From Chalara sp. BL73 (Eukaryota > Ascomycota > Leotiomycetes > Helotiales), in assembly GCA_918026815.1 (NCBI GenBank), contig CAKJVC010000022.1, positions 1 through 15,427 of the forward strand: a stretch of 15,427 nucleotides of DNA, in the 5' to 3' direction. Every line of letters begins with the position of its first letter. Positions within the stretch are counted from its first letter, which is position 1. Under the pieces are notes generated by a model. That model ran no database searches. It was given only the letters and a program-made list of their open reading frames with translations, and had not been told where the DNA came from. A program made the translations under genes and the position numbers. Shown here piece by piece: positions 8,717-15,427 of this stretch.

Positions 8717-11382
8717 TTTTCCGAATCTGTCGTATATCCGTCATCACTATCGGACTCAATCATTCCGATAGTGTTTTGAGCCCGACGCATTACAGCGTTC
8801 TTTGCGGATTCCGTTTCGGTATTTGTCTTTACTGTAGTGATCAAGCCAGTCCTTGGGTCTCGAATAGAAGCAAAAACAGGGCCGTCAGGAGAATCTCTAG
8901 GATAGCGGAACACTACTCTGGCTTTGCGTATAAATGGAAAGCCTAGAATCAGCTTGAAACCAGGAGAGTCCATAATATAGAATCGGGTCCTTATAGCTGC
9001 ATTGCCAATAGTAACCGGCAAATTGTCTACGAACCCTACAAATTTCGACGTACTTCCTGTAATAGTCTTTAGAGCCATATTGTCGTTCCGAGTAATAGGA
9101 ATGTCCACTCTTGTCGCAACTTCTAGCGTCATCAAGCTAACCTCGGCGCCCGTGTCAAGCGTAGCTCTAATGTCTACAAGCTTTGAGTGCCCTGCTAGTG
9201 TAATAACAACTTTTGGCGTAGGGGAATGAACTTCCGAATATCCCGAATAAGACTCCACTAAGCCGAAACCAACGTCAGCCGTGCTTTTGCTGCAATCTAC
9301 CAGCTCCCCTAAGCCTATGATGCTTTCTTTAGGCGCTTGCTCAGCAGCTGTATTAGAGTCAATACTAGAGCAAATTACTAGTTCTCCCAGGCCTATCATG
9401 CTTTCCTCAATAGGTGCATGCTCCATTTCCGCATCCAGGGTTCCTTCTAGGGTTCTAGGCCGTCTTTTAGAGAGCAAGGCCGGATCTGCTAGCGACAGCA
9501 GTTCCCCTAAAGTAAATCCTTCGGGAATCGATTTCTGGGTCATAAGTTTTGCCAGCGAACTCTCATGACTGTAGCCAAGCCTGGCCAGCGCACTCGCTAC
9601 AGTGGGCTTCAATTTTTGAGCTTTCGTAGCCTTTCGCTCCAGGCTAGCTTTTTCCGGCTCTTTAGGCTTGTTCTCAGGAGAATCTTCCTGAAAACGTACC
9701 GTTCTCAGCTGCGGTGTTTTAACTACACCGTGCTTCGCCTGCTCTTGAAGCTTTTGCTGTAGTGTAAGCTTAGAATCATATGGTGCTTGACGCTTTGCTT
9801 TTCTGGTGGATGGCCTGACTTCTACAGGCTCTATCCCGGCTTCTTTTGCAATGAAGTTTTGCACCCAAGCACTCGTCTCATCACTTAGCTCCGTTTCTGT
9901 CAGTATGTCGCCAGTCTCACAAACGTAAGTTTCAATGTTGTTAACCACGCTTTCTTTCCTGGCTTGAGCTCCTTCTCTACTAAACCGGGCTTCTTCCTCC
10001 AAGGCTCGTTTTCTATTTTCAGGAATGTGGCTAAATTTGGTATTGATAGTTCGCGCTATAACTTGGTCCCGGCGCGGAAGGTCGTTGCTGAACTGTACAG
10101 GTATTGAAGTCTTTCCGGCTTCCCAAGGTCCTAAGCAAATATAGTGATCTTCATCAGACTCATGAATAACGCCTAGGCCAATAAACCTTTTGTAGTCGTG
10201 GCACTGGTTTATATATTTATGAGGCTCTTGAGGTCTCATATCACTTGATTGCTGATTCCTGCACCACTTGCAAGTATCGTCATCTCGGAACCCTTTTTTC
10301 TTTGCGAATCCTCCGTAGCCGACTTCATATTCTTCAGCATAATCCCTTTCCAAATGGTTGAGGTTAGCTATTCGAGCTTTTTGCTGAGCTCGCTCTGCAA
10401 CAACCTGCAAAATTCGCAAGCGTTCCAAGCCTTCTGTAATGTTGTCTATCTCCTGGTCCGTGACTGAACGGTTTTCTAGAGATTTTTCTCTGACAAGAGG
10501 CAAAACAGCTTTGTTGCGTTCTTCTAGTCTTAACGTCGAAGATGCCGAAGTTGCTGAGCGAGTTCCTTCAAACACAAATGGAGTGCTCATTTCCAGGCTA
10601 TCAAACCCTGTAGGCAGCTCTCCCATTCCTTGTTCTTGTACCAAATCATCCATTTCCCTCAATACTGCACATCCGTTCTCAACGTACTCATAGACTTCTT
10701 TGTAAAGTCTAATGCTTTCAGTACCCAGTTTCCCAGGCCCTGCCGCATATTTAAGAGCTCTTGCTCGCAGACCATGAGGCAGCCCATATAGAAACTTAAA
10801 CGTCAGCATTTTGTCCGTGATAACTTTTCTTTCCAAGCATCTTGATCCCGCTTGGTTGAACCCTTTGCAATAGGAGTATATCTGCCCCTGTGTCACGTGA
10901 CCTTGATCACCGATAGTTTTGAAATCTTTGACGTATTTGTCGAGGTATGCGATAGTATATAAAAGTTGCTCCGAGTCTTTGTACCGATACTCTTTCAACA
11001 GTTCCTGTTGAAAAGCTTCCCACGTCACAGTTGAGTCACTGTACCCGCCTAGCTGTTCAATCTCTTTCTTCAGCTGCACCGAAGCGTACTCTGCCGCCCT
11101 TTCTTTCTTTTCCTTGTCATCCTGGATTCCATGATCCTTGAAGCTCCTGTTAAGAAACTTGAGGTACGCAGTAACCTCCTTACCGCTGAAAAAGGGACTG
11201 CCATATCCTCCAGGTACCGGCATAGGTTGAAAGTAAGCACGGTCATATGCTCGGCCCGAGCTTGTAGAAGCAACCGATTGCCCTTTAGGCTTTTTATGCT
11301 TGTGTGATTTGTCGGAGGATGAGCCTGAAGTAAGATCCTCAGGCGTTGCCTCAGGCTTCTCAACTGTAAATGTAGAAGACAT
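8713..11382 (-). CDS. Retroelement Gag-protease polyprotein (889 aa)
   Basis: Gag forms the virus-like particle and the aspartic protease cuts the polyprotein. I chose the ATG at 11382; the frame is open further upstream to at least a TTG at 11421, but no earlier ATG was seen. The first 60 residues are Ser/Lys/Pro-rich. The region of about 75-270 (AYLKFLNRSF..., TWEAFQQELLKEYRY) looks like the helical Gag capsid fold. A Cys/His cluster follows at C371, C374, H388 and C394, a stretched CCHC zinc knuckle with 13 residues between the second Cys and His instead of the usual 4. A Lys/Glu-rich linker and a duplicated 15-16 residue block (9292-9336, 9370-9417) come next. Protease motif LDTGAE has its Asp at residue 743, and the ILGFPFI motif near 810 matches the retropepsin C-terminal block. 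The reading frame is fully intact, unlike pol. Confidence 0.9.
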   Translation of the reverse strand: MSSTFTVEKPEATPEDLTSGSSSDKSHKHKKPKGQSVASTSSGRAYDRAYFQPMPVPGGYGSPFFSGKEVTAYLKFLNRSFKDHGIQDDKEKKERAAEYASVQLKKEIEQLGGYSDSTVTWEAFQQELLKEYRYKDSEQLLYTIAYLDKYVKDFKTIGDQGHVTQGQIYSYCKGFNQAGSRCLERKVITDKMLTFKFLYGLPHGLRARALKYAAGPGKLGTESIRLYKEVYEYVENGCAVLREMDDLVQEQGMGELPTGFDSLEMSTPFVFEGTRSATSASSTLRLEERNKAVLPLVREKSLENRSVTDQEIDNITEGLERLRILQVVAERAQQKARIANLNHLERDYAEEYEVGYGGFAKKKGFRDDDTCKWCRNQQSSDMRPQEPHKYINQCHDYKRFIGLGVIHESDEDHYICLGPWEAGKTSIPVQFSNDLPRRDQVIARTINTKFSHIPENRKRALEEEARFSREGAQARKESVVNNIETYVCETGDILTETELSDETSAWVQNFIAKEAGIEPVEVRPSTRKAKRQAPYDSKLTLQQKLQEQAKHGVVKTPQLRTVRFQEDSPENKPKEPEKASLERKATKAQKLKPTVASALARLGYSHESSLAKLMTQKSIPEGFTLGELLSLADPALLSKRRPRTLEGTLDAEMEHAPIEESMIGLGELVICSSIDSNTAAEQAPKESIIGLGELVDCSKSTADVGFGLVESYSGYSEVHSPTPKVVITLAGHSKLVDIRATLDTGAEVSLMTLEVATRVDIPITRNDNMALKTITGSTSKFVGFVDNLPVTIGNAAIRTRFYIMDSPGFKLILGFPFIRKARVVFRYPRDSPDGPVFASIRDPRTGLITTVKTNTETESAKNAVMRRAQNTIGMIESDSDDGYTTDSEN
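8716..8722 (-). promoter_or_regulatory. Candidate -1 ribosomal frameshift site at the gag-protease/pol border
   Basis: On the minus strand the heptamer G GAA AAC (gag codon spacing) directly precedes the gag-protease stop TAG (8715-8713). A tandem -1 slip would place the ribosome on GGA AAA and continue in the pol frame, which is open from here for 48 codons. The A-site part AAAC is a known good slip sequence. The P-site part is not three identical bases, so this is a weak match to the classic rule. No downstream pseudoknot was worked out. Confidence 0.4.
9292..9417 (-). repeat. Internal duplication in Gag (15-16 residue block)
   Basis: Positions 9370-9417 and 9292-9336 encode near-identical blocks with core IGLGELV followed by a Cys, each preceded by Ala-Pro and a Glu. 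Their starts are 81 bp apart on the minus strand. The blocks sit just before the protease. They could be paired cleavage sites or interaction motifs, which I cannot tell apart. Confidence 0.65.
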
Positions 11383-12112
11383 TGTATGTAGTGTAGGTGC
11401 TGTAACAGTAGTAATAGGCAAAAGATTGTTTTGTTGAAAAGCTTCTAAGCGTGGAGAAAAAGTTGATGTAACCAGTCGTTGCTGTCAAAGCAATCCATAT
11501 ACTTGATAGCACGTAAGGATAGCGGTACAAGAAGCCTTTTTGTAGTAAGTCCCTGTAACGCTCAAACTTTAATAACGTCCATTGTTTTGCCCGAGAGTTT
11601 GAGGCTTCTTTAGCGAAACTTCTATGCTGAAACTCCCTCAACGGAACCTCTTTATGCCGTTGATTAGCGTATAGCCCGGTTCATGCCGAAGCTCTGTGGC
11701 TTTTTGCTTTCTGGTGTGACTTTGATCACCGTACTGAATTCCGGTACTCCTGGGCCTCCCACTTCCTGAGCGTTGTACAGGCGCTCGGCCTTAGCGTTTG
11801 CACGCTGACTCTCATTCTTAGGATGTCGTCCAGAAGGGTCGCCTGCTGGCAGAGATCACTAACTGAATAGGTCCCTGTAGGCTGTTGTGACGCCTTTCAA
11901 ACTTCGCGCTGCTTTCTTAGAAGCCTGTAGCGTTCTTCCCTGTATTACAGAGGCATCGCTGTAGTGCTCCCTATCGAGTAGCCCGTCAGTAAAGCGTATT
12001 TGGGGGTGTGCCGGTGCTCCCTTTTCTGCTTTCTCGCACCGCATATCGCGTCTATAGGCTTCGCTGTTGCTACAGAGAGTGCCTGATCCCCTGCGTAGGT
12101 CACCAAAATACA
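11383..12112 (-). other. Retroelement 5' leader (untranslated region)
   Basis: There are 730 bases between the 5' LTR and the Gag ATG. Short frames here (for example 11641-11360) overlap one another and have no known motif. The region would carry primer-binding and packaging signals. The part nearest the LTR holds the PBS-like site at 12105-12090. Confidence 0.6.
12090..12105 (-). promoter_or_regulatory. Putative tRNA primer-binding site
   Basis: Seven bases inside the 5' LTR on the minus strand is TGGTGACCTACGCAGG. A sequence beginning TGG (complement of tRNA CCA-3') close to the 5' LTR is the usual minus-strand DNA primer site. I have not matched it to a specific tRNA. Confidence 0.5.
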
Positions 12113-12422
12113 TGTGGCGGGGAACATGCTGAGAGCAAGAACAGCAACAGGATCTAGCACAAAACTCATAGGCGTGATAGCGGTGGCTGTAGCATACTGG
12201 AGAGAGCACCGGCGAGCCTAAGCTCTATATAATAGATAAACGTCAATAGCTTATAAGGGTGTAAAATATAGAAGGGTGGAAAAGTGTGTTGTATTGATGA
12301 TGATGCGCCTCCCTACCGGAAGCGCAGGTTATATACAACTCATGCTCCTCAGGTCACATGACTGACCACTCATGAGTATCACGTGACAGAGTGTGAAAGG
12401 AAAGAAAATCGTCCCCACCACA
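12113..12422 (-). repeat. 5' LTR of the Ty3-type element
   Basis: This is the partner of 1855-2164, the same length and apparently identical. It lies next to the PBS-like site and upstream of gag, so it is the 5' LTR and carries the active promoter. The 5 bases on its outer side (12423-12427, ATACA) equal the 5 bases on its inner side (12108-12112), which on its own would look like a solo LTR with its own target duplication. Confidence 0.95.
12329..12335 (-). promoter_or_regulatory. TATA box of the 5' LTR promoter
   Basis: TATATAA on the minus strand lies about 90 bases into the LTR. Two palindromic RTCACRTGAY motifs lie just upstream (12353-12362 and 12378-12387), and enough LTR follows for an R and U5 region. 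It would drive the genomic RNA leftward through gag and pol. The same box in the 3' LTR is at 2071-2077. Confidence 0.65.
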
Positions 12423-12869
12423 ATACAATATTAAAGCGTTGTTTATCGGAATAAGTAGCTTTTTATAATTCAGAATTATGCAACAAATTTTTTATTGCTT
12501 TTTTGCTACGTAATATTAGAAAAAGTATCACCGACGTAAAGCGCTATAGCTATAATGAAGTTACGAAAAAAAGATAATCGATAATATACGAATATTTGTT
12601 GTGCGTTAGGTGCTCTAGCTCTTGGCGCAGCGTGCAGTCCTTAAAATACAATATTTCTTATATACCATCGTTCTGTTGATAGGTATCTGAAATACCACTG
12701 TTTTGCGCCAAGAGACAAATGGTGGTATATGAGATATTCGGCAAAAAAAGTATGGTATATGAGATATTTGGCAAAAAATGATGGTATTTGAATATTTGCC
12801 GTTTTAAAAAAGTGGTGATCCAACTTAAAAACCTAAAACTTCTCTCAATATCTATCACTCCCTAATCTA
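12423..12869. other. AT-rich spacer between the retroelement and the transporter gene
   Basis: No gene is supported here. The sequence is AT-rich with many A and T runs and short overlapping frames. It includes the tandem repeat at 12723-12800. The downstream (3') end of the transporter gene points into this spacer, so its polyadenylation signal should lie here, but I cannot place it. Confidence 0.6.
12723..12800. repeat. 29-30 bp AT-rich tandem repeat (about 2.7 copies)
   Basis: Units begin TGGTATATGAGATATT at 12723 and 12753, and a third, shorter and diverged unit begins TGGTATTTGAATATTT at 12782. The first two are followed by C/TGGCAAAAAA. Related GGTAT/ATACC pieces occur just upstream near 12660-12700 in inverted orientation. 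It may be the remnant of a small AT-rich transposon. Confidence 0.7.
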
Positions 12870-13978
12870 TTATTGCATACTATAACAGGTATTGAAGGAG
12901 TTTGGATACTCCAATCCCCCTGCAAACATGGCACCCACTGTCACAAAACTAGAGTTCGACAACGTAGCCATCCCACTAATGCCATGTCCGGAAGTACAGC
13001 CCCCAGCTGTCCTTGCCCCAAGGATAAGAGACGCTCCACCAATTATTGCTCTTGTCAAGGAAATATGCACTGTCTCTTCAAGTGCTTTCAGTCCTATAGC
13101 TTTTCCTAAGCCCCAACCGCCGACTAGCATTCCCAGTACAAAGATCACAGGGTCGAGAGAAGGCCACGGCTCTGAGCCCTTGTGTGGTGATAATCGCGTA
13201 AGTCGACAAATGTATTGTCCAATTCTTTCATACGCAGTGGAGACACTGATGGGACCTCCAGTGAGTATGAGAGATGCTGCTTGTGCAGCACCATAAGGAG
13301 CCCGCCAACGACGGGATGTAGACGCTGAGACCCAATGAAATGGGGAATCAAGTACGAGGCCGATGCAACCACGGCAAGACAAACAAGCTCATAAATGAGG
13401 ACTGCCTGGCTCTCTTTCATTTTCGCAGACTCATAAACAGTGAGCTTTTCATCGGTGCAGTCGCAGTCTTTCCTCGTGTCTGAAAAAGCCGCCGGGGTTG
13501 TGCATTTGACACAGTGTCCGAATCGAGACCACAGGATGCCACCAAGAATTCCACCTCCAAGTACTGGAAGGCCCGATGAGACGCCCGTTGTGATCTGCAC
13601 TAACACGGTGCCTGGACATGCACCTGTGAGCGCCATCCCGCTTCCCAAAAGGAGACCACCAATGACGTTTCCATCATATCGGTGCAATCGATTTAAGTTG
13701 GAAGGCTTGCGGGGGTGCAGGAAGAGATGCTTGTTTGTTTCGCAATGACCATAAGCACGCTATTGAAACAGTTAGACTTAAGTACGCGTTATTATTTTTT
13801 AAAACGATAGGGGAACTTACGCACTGCTTGCGCTCGCCGTCAGAAAGACCTTTAACATGTGGAAATCAGATAGGAGAAGTTGAGAGGATATGATCGACGG
13901 GGAGTAGACCCCAGAGAGGAGTAGGGCAGAGCCAAATAGAGAGCCTGAGAGGGCGGTGGAGACCGGATTTGTGGGCAT
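12870..13978 (-). CDS. YeeE/YedE-family sulfur (thiosulfate) transporter, one intron, two frame breaks
   Basis: This is an integral membrane protein of the YeeE/YedE (TsuA-like) family, which moves thiosulfate or related reduced sulfur compounds. Exon 1 (13978-13821) starts at an ATG and gives 52 codons with two hydrophobic segments. After the 61-bp intron (13820-13760), exon 2 carries the family signatures GMALTGACPGT (conserved Cys, near 13630) and AGGCTSGHGISG (conserved Cys, near 12990), with the usual Gly-rich helices around each. There are about eight or nine membrane segments in all, and a Cys-rich loop (GHCVKC...DCDC) near 13460-13510. Two -1 frame changes break it: in a five-C run at 13711-13715 and near a TT at 13290. 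Allowing one base at each gives 350 codons including the stop, the normal family size. No substitution-type stop is seen. It is divergent from the dioxygenase gene, which supports a shared sulfur role. Confidence 0.85.
13760..13820 (-). other. Spliceosomal intron of the transporter gene (61 bp)
   Basis: On the minus strand it begins GTAAGT at 13820, has a CTAAC branch site inside GTCTAACTG, and ends CAATAG at 13760. It holds the in-frame stop TAA right after the donor G. Joining the exons continues a family-typical hydrophobic segment (DFHMLKVFLTASASSA followed by VLMVIAKQ), which supports the exact borders. Confidence 0.85.
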
Positions 13979-14725
13979 TTTTTGATGATAGAAGGAGAAG
14001 ACGGGTGAAGTTGGTTATTACTTTCAATTAATGATGAGTGAGGTGTTCGAATAGGAATTAAATGGCCAACTGAGAGGGTCAAGGGCCAGAGATATCCGCC
14101 TGATTAGAAGCTCCCTGGCAATCACAAGGATGGAAACAATCTTAGCGGCCGGGCTTCGAGCGACCGATATTCCAAATTGGATATCATATCGCCGAGTATA
14201 ACCCCAGAATTTTTTCTTTGTTTTCTTTGCGAGCATGTACGTCATGGTCGGCGATCTGAAAAATAGTGGGCCATTCAAAACTCTATCACCAAGTTAGTGA
14301 CCCAGTCGGCGTCTAGAAAGCCTGAATCACGCCACTCGATTTTCTCGGCAATCTGGTACTAGAGACCTTCCTGTCAGATGTTTGAGACTCATTTTTGGGC
14401 GTAGGGCTCGGAAAGCCGGGACGTACAGGTGTTGGTCAGCGTCTAGCAACCTTGCTTTAATCTTCTTTGGCTGGCTTATTTATGTGCCTATCCTGGCACT
14501 GGGAACATCAAATGAAAATTCGCAATCCATCTGTTGAACGAACCGAAATCTCAAAATTTAACAAAATTATTCTTGCTACTTGATCAATAGCCTGTAGCCT
14601 TTGTCTCGCATCTCAATAGTGTATATAACTTCTCAGTCTCTGTTTTACTTCTCTCTCTGACCAACAACATAGCAATCTTCACCCCGTCACTGTTTTTAAC
14701 GAAAGTAATCAACGTCAACTATAAA
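13979..14725. promoter_or_regulatory. Shared divergent promoter region of the sulfur gene pair
   Basis: This is the 747-bp gap between the transporter ATG (13978, leftward) and the dioxygenase ATG (14726, rightward). A TATATAA box at 14622-14628 lies 98 bases before the dioxygenase ATG and is followed by a C/T- and CAA-rich leader. No comparable TATA is clear for the transporter side. The small frames inside the gap have no support. Joint regulation is likely from the head-to-head layout but is inferred. Confidence 0.55.
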
Positions 14726-15427
14726 ATGACCAACAAACCGGAAGTTATTTCCTTTTGAACCCGTCACTGCAACTTGGCAGTATGTCGTTGCCGACCCTGA
14801 GACACGTGACGCGGTAATCATCGACTCGGTTATCGACTTCAACCCAGTCTCGAATCAAATTAGCACCGAGACTGCAGATAGACTCCTCTCGCTTATTTCA
14901 GAGAAGAACCTCACTGTTACACGCGTTCTCGAGACTCATGCACACGCAGACCATCTCACTGCTTCAACCTATCTTCAACAACAGCTCGTCAACCAGGGGA
15001 AGCCACGCCCGGATATTGGTATCGGAGCATGTATCACTCAGGTTCAATCCACATTTGCCCGCAGGTACGGGGTCGAGGACCCGAACTATCCAATGTCTTT
15101 GACAAGCTCTTCCAAGATAACGAGGAATTCGCGATTGGGAAGCTGCATGCAAAGGTTCTATATCTCCCCCGGTCACACTCCCGATCATGTCGGCTACATC
15201 ATCGGTGAAAATGTGTTTACCGGGGACTCTATATTCAACCCGGACGTTGGATCTGCGCGGGCCGATTTCCCTGGCGGCTCGGCCGTGGCTCTATATAACT
15301 CCGCGAGAACCCTCTTGAGCTTGCCGGGGCACTATCGCCTCTACGTCGGACATGATTACCCACCAGAGTCGCGGGCAGAGAACGATGCTGGCGTGAAGCA
15401 TAAACCGTACGCGACTGTAAAAGAACA
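14726..15427 (+). CDS. Metallo-beta-lactamase-fold persulfide (sulfur) dioxygenase, ETHE1/Blh type, 3' end cut by window
   Basis: This enzyme oxidises glutathione persulfide to sulfite in sulfide detoxification. The start ATG at 14726 follows a TATA box and leader. Visible motifs: TWQYVVADPETRDAVIID near the N-terminus; the T-H-A-H-A-D-H metal motif at 14934-14954; P-G-H-T with ligand His at 15174-15176; T-G-D-S with ligand Asp at 15225-15227; D-F-P-G-G-S-A, typical of ETHE1-like enzymes; and G-H-D-Y with His at 15351-15353. His 14937, His 15174 and Asp 15225 match the mononuclear iron ligands known in ETHE1. Three frame changes are needed to read it: in a T-run at 14753-14756, near 15084-15090, and in the C-run at 15166-15170; the last two compensate each other. 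It runs off the window with no stop. Whether a rhodanese domain follows cannot be seen. Confidence 0.88.

Larger units (their letters stand above)
1855..12422 (-). mobile_element. Ty3-type (Metaviridae-like) LTR retrotransposon, complete structure
   Basis: Two identical 310-bp direct repeats with TG...CA ends bound 9,948 bp of internal sequence. On the minus strand this contains, in order, a PBS-like site, leader, gag-protease, RT, RNase H, integrase with a GPY/F module, a long tail and a polypurine tract directly next to the left LTR. RNase H before integrase is the Ty3 order, not the Ty1/copia order. I see no chromodomain after the integrase. The identical LTRs imply a recent insertion or recent gene conversion. 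The 5 bp outside the two ends (AGTAT on the left, ATACA on the right) do not match, so there is no target-site duplication. Pol is broken by four single-base frame changes besides the gag/pol frame switch. The tail of about 2.86 kb between integrase and polypurine tract is long for such elements and carries antisense gene-like structure. Confidence 0.93.

Noticed and set aside
11859..12209. Small minus-strand frames crossing the 5' LTR border
   Set aside because: They span the LTR and leader, are Cys-rich without pattern, and would lie in the untranslated leader of the element RNA.
12892..13748. Plus-strand frames over the transporter gene (12892-13296, 13440-13748)
   Set aside because: They are mirror frames of the YeeE/YedE gene, which has clear family motifs on the minus strand.
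13852..14278. Minus-strand frames upstream of the transporter start
   Set aside because: The frame at 14082-13852 overlaps exon 1 of the transporter out of frame, and neither frame has a known motif or a plausible promoter.
1..15427. CRISPR array, tRNA or rRNA genes, bacterial operon signals
   Set aside because: No regularly spaced direct repeats, no cloverleaf or rRNA-like sequence was recognised, and splice signals and gene structure are eukaryotic.

Overview
The window looks like nuclear DNA of a filamentous ascomycete (Pezizomycotina-type). Its introns are short (48-63 bp) with GTAWGN donors, CTAAC/CTGAC branch sites and TAG acceptors. It also has a fungal Ty3-type LTR retrotransposon and a fungal-style divergent gene pair with TATA promoters and CAA/CT-rich leaders. 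The species cannot be named from the sequence alone.

Layout. Positions 1-1854 hold no gene I can support, only a perfect palindrome near the right edge. Positions 1855-12422 (10,568 bp) are one long Ty3-type (Metaviridae-like) retrotransposon on the minus strand, bounded by two apparently identical 310-bp LTRs (TGTGG...CCACA). In its own orientation the order is: 5' LTR (12422-12113), PBS-like site, about 0.73 kb leader, gag-protease (11382-8713), pol in another frame (RT, RNase H, integrase with GPY/F module; 8716-5028), an unusually long 2.86-kb tail, a polypurine tract (2179-2165) and the 3' LTR (2164-1855). The LTRs do not have a matching target-site duplication.

The tail is the strangest part. 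On the strand opposite to the element (2280-3560) it carries what looks like a small intron-bearing transcription unit: a promoter-like stretch, a CAA-repeat leader, an ATG, and five intron-like segments, four of them inside a tandem duplication of 287-bp period. Introns kept in antisense orientation inside a retroelement are what one expects of a captured gene piece that the element's own splicing cannot remove.

After an AT-rich spacer with short tandem repeats (12423-12869) comes a divergent sulfur gene pair: a YeeE/YedE-type thiosulfate/sulfur-compound transporter on the minus strand (12870-13978, one 61-bp intron), a 747-bp shared promoter region, and a metallo-beta-lactamase-fold persulfide (sulfur) dioxygenase of the ETHE1/Blh type on the plus strand (14726 to beyond the window end). 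The likely joint role is uptake or export of reduced sulfur species and oxidation of glutathione persulfide, comparable to bacterial bigR/pmp-type operons.

A point that affects every gene call: pol, the transporter and the dioxygenase are each interrupted by single-base frame changes, nearly all in or beside homopolymer runs, while in-frame substitution stops are absent from the conserved domains. Either all three are freshly inactivated, or (more likely) the assembly has uncorrected homopolymer errors.
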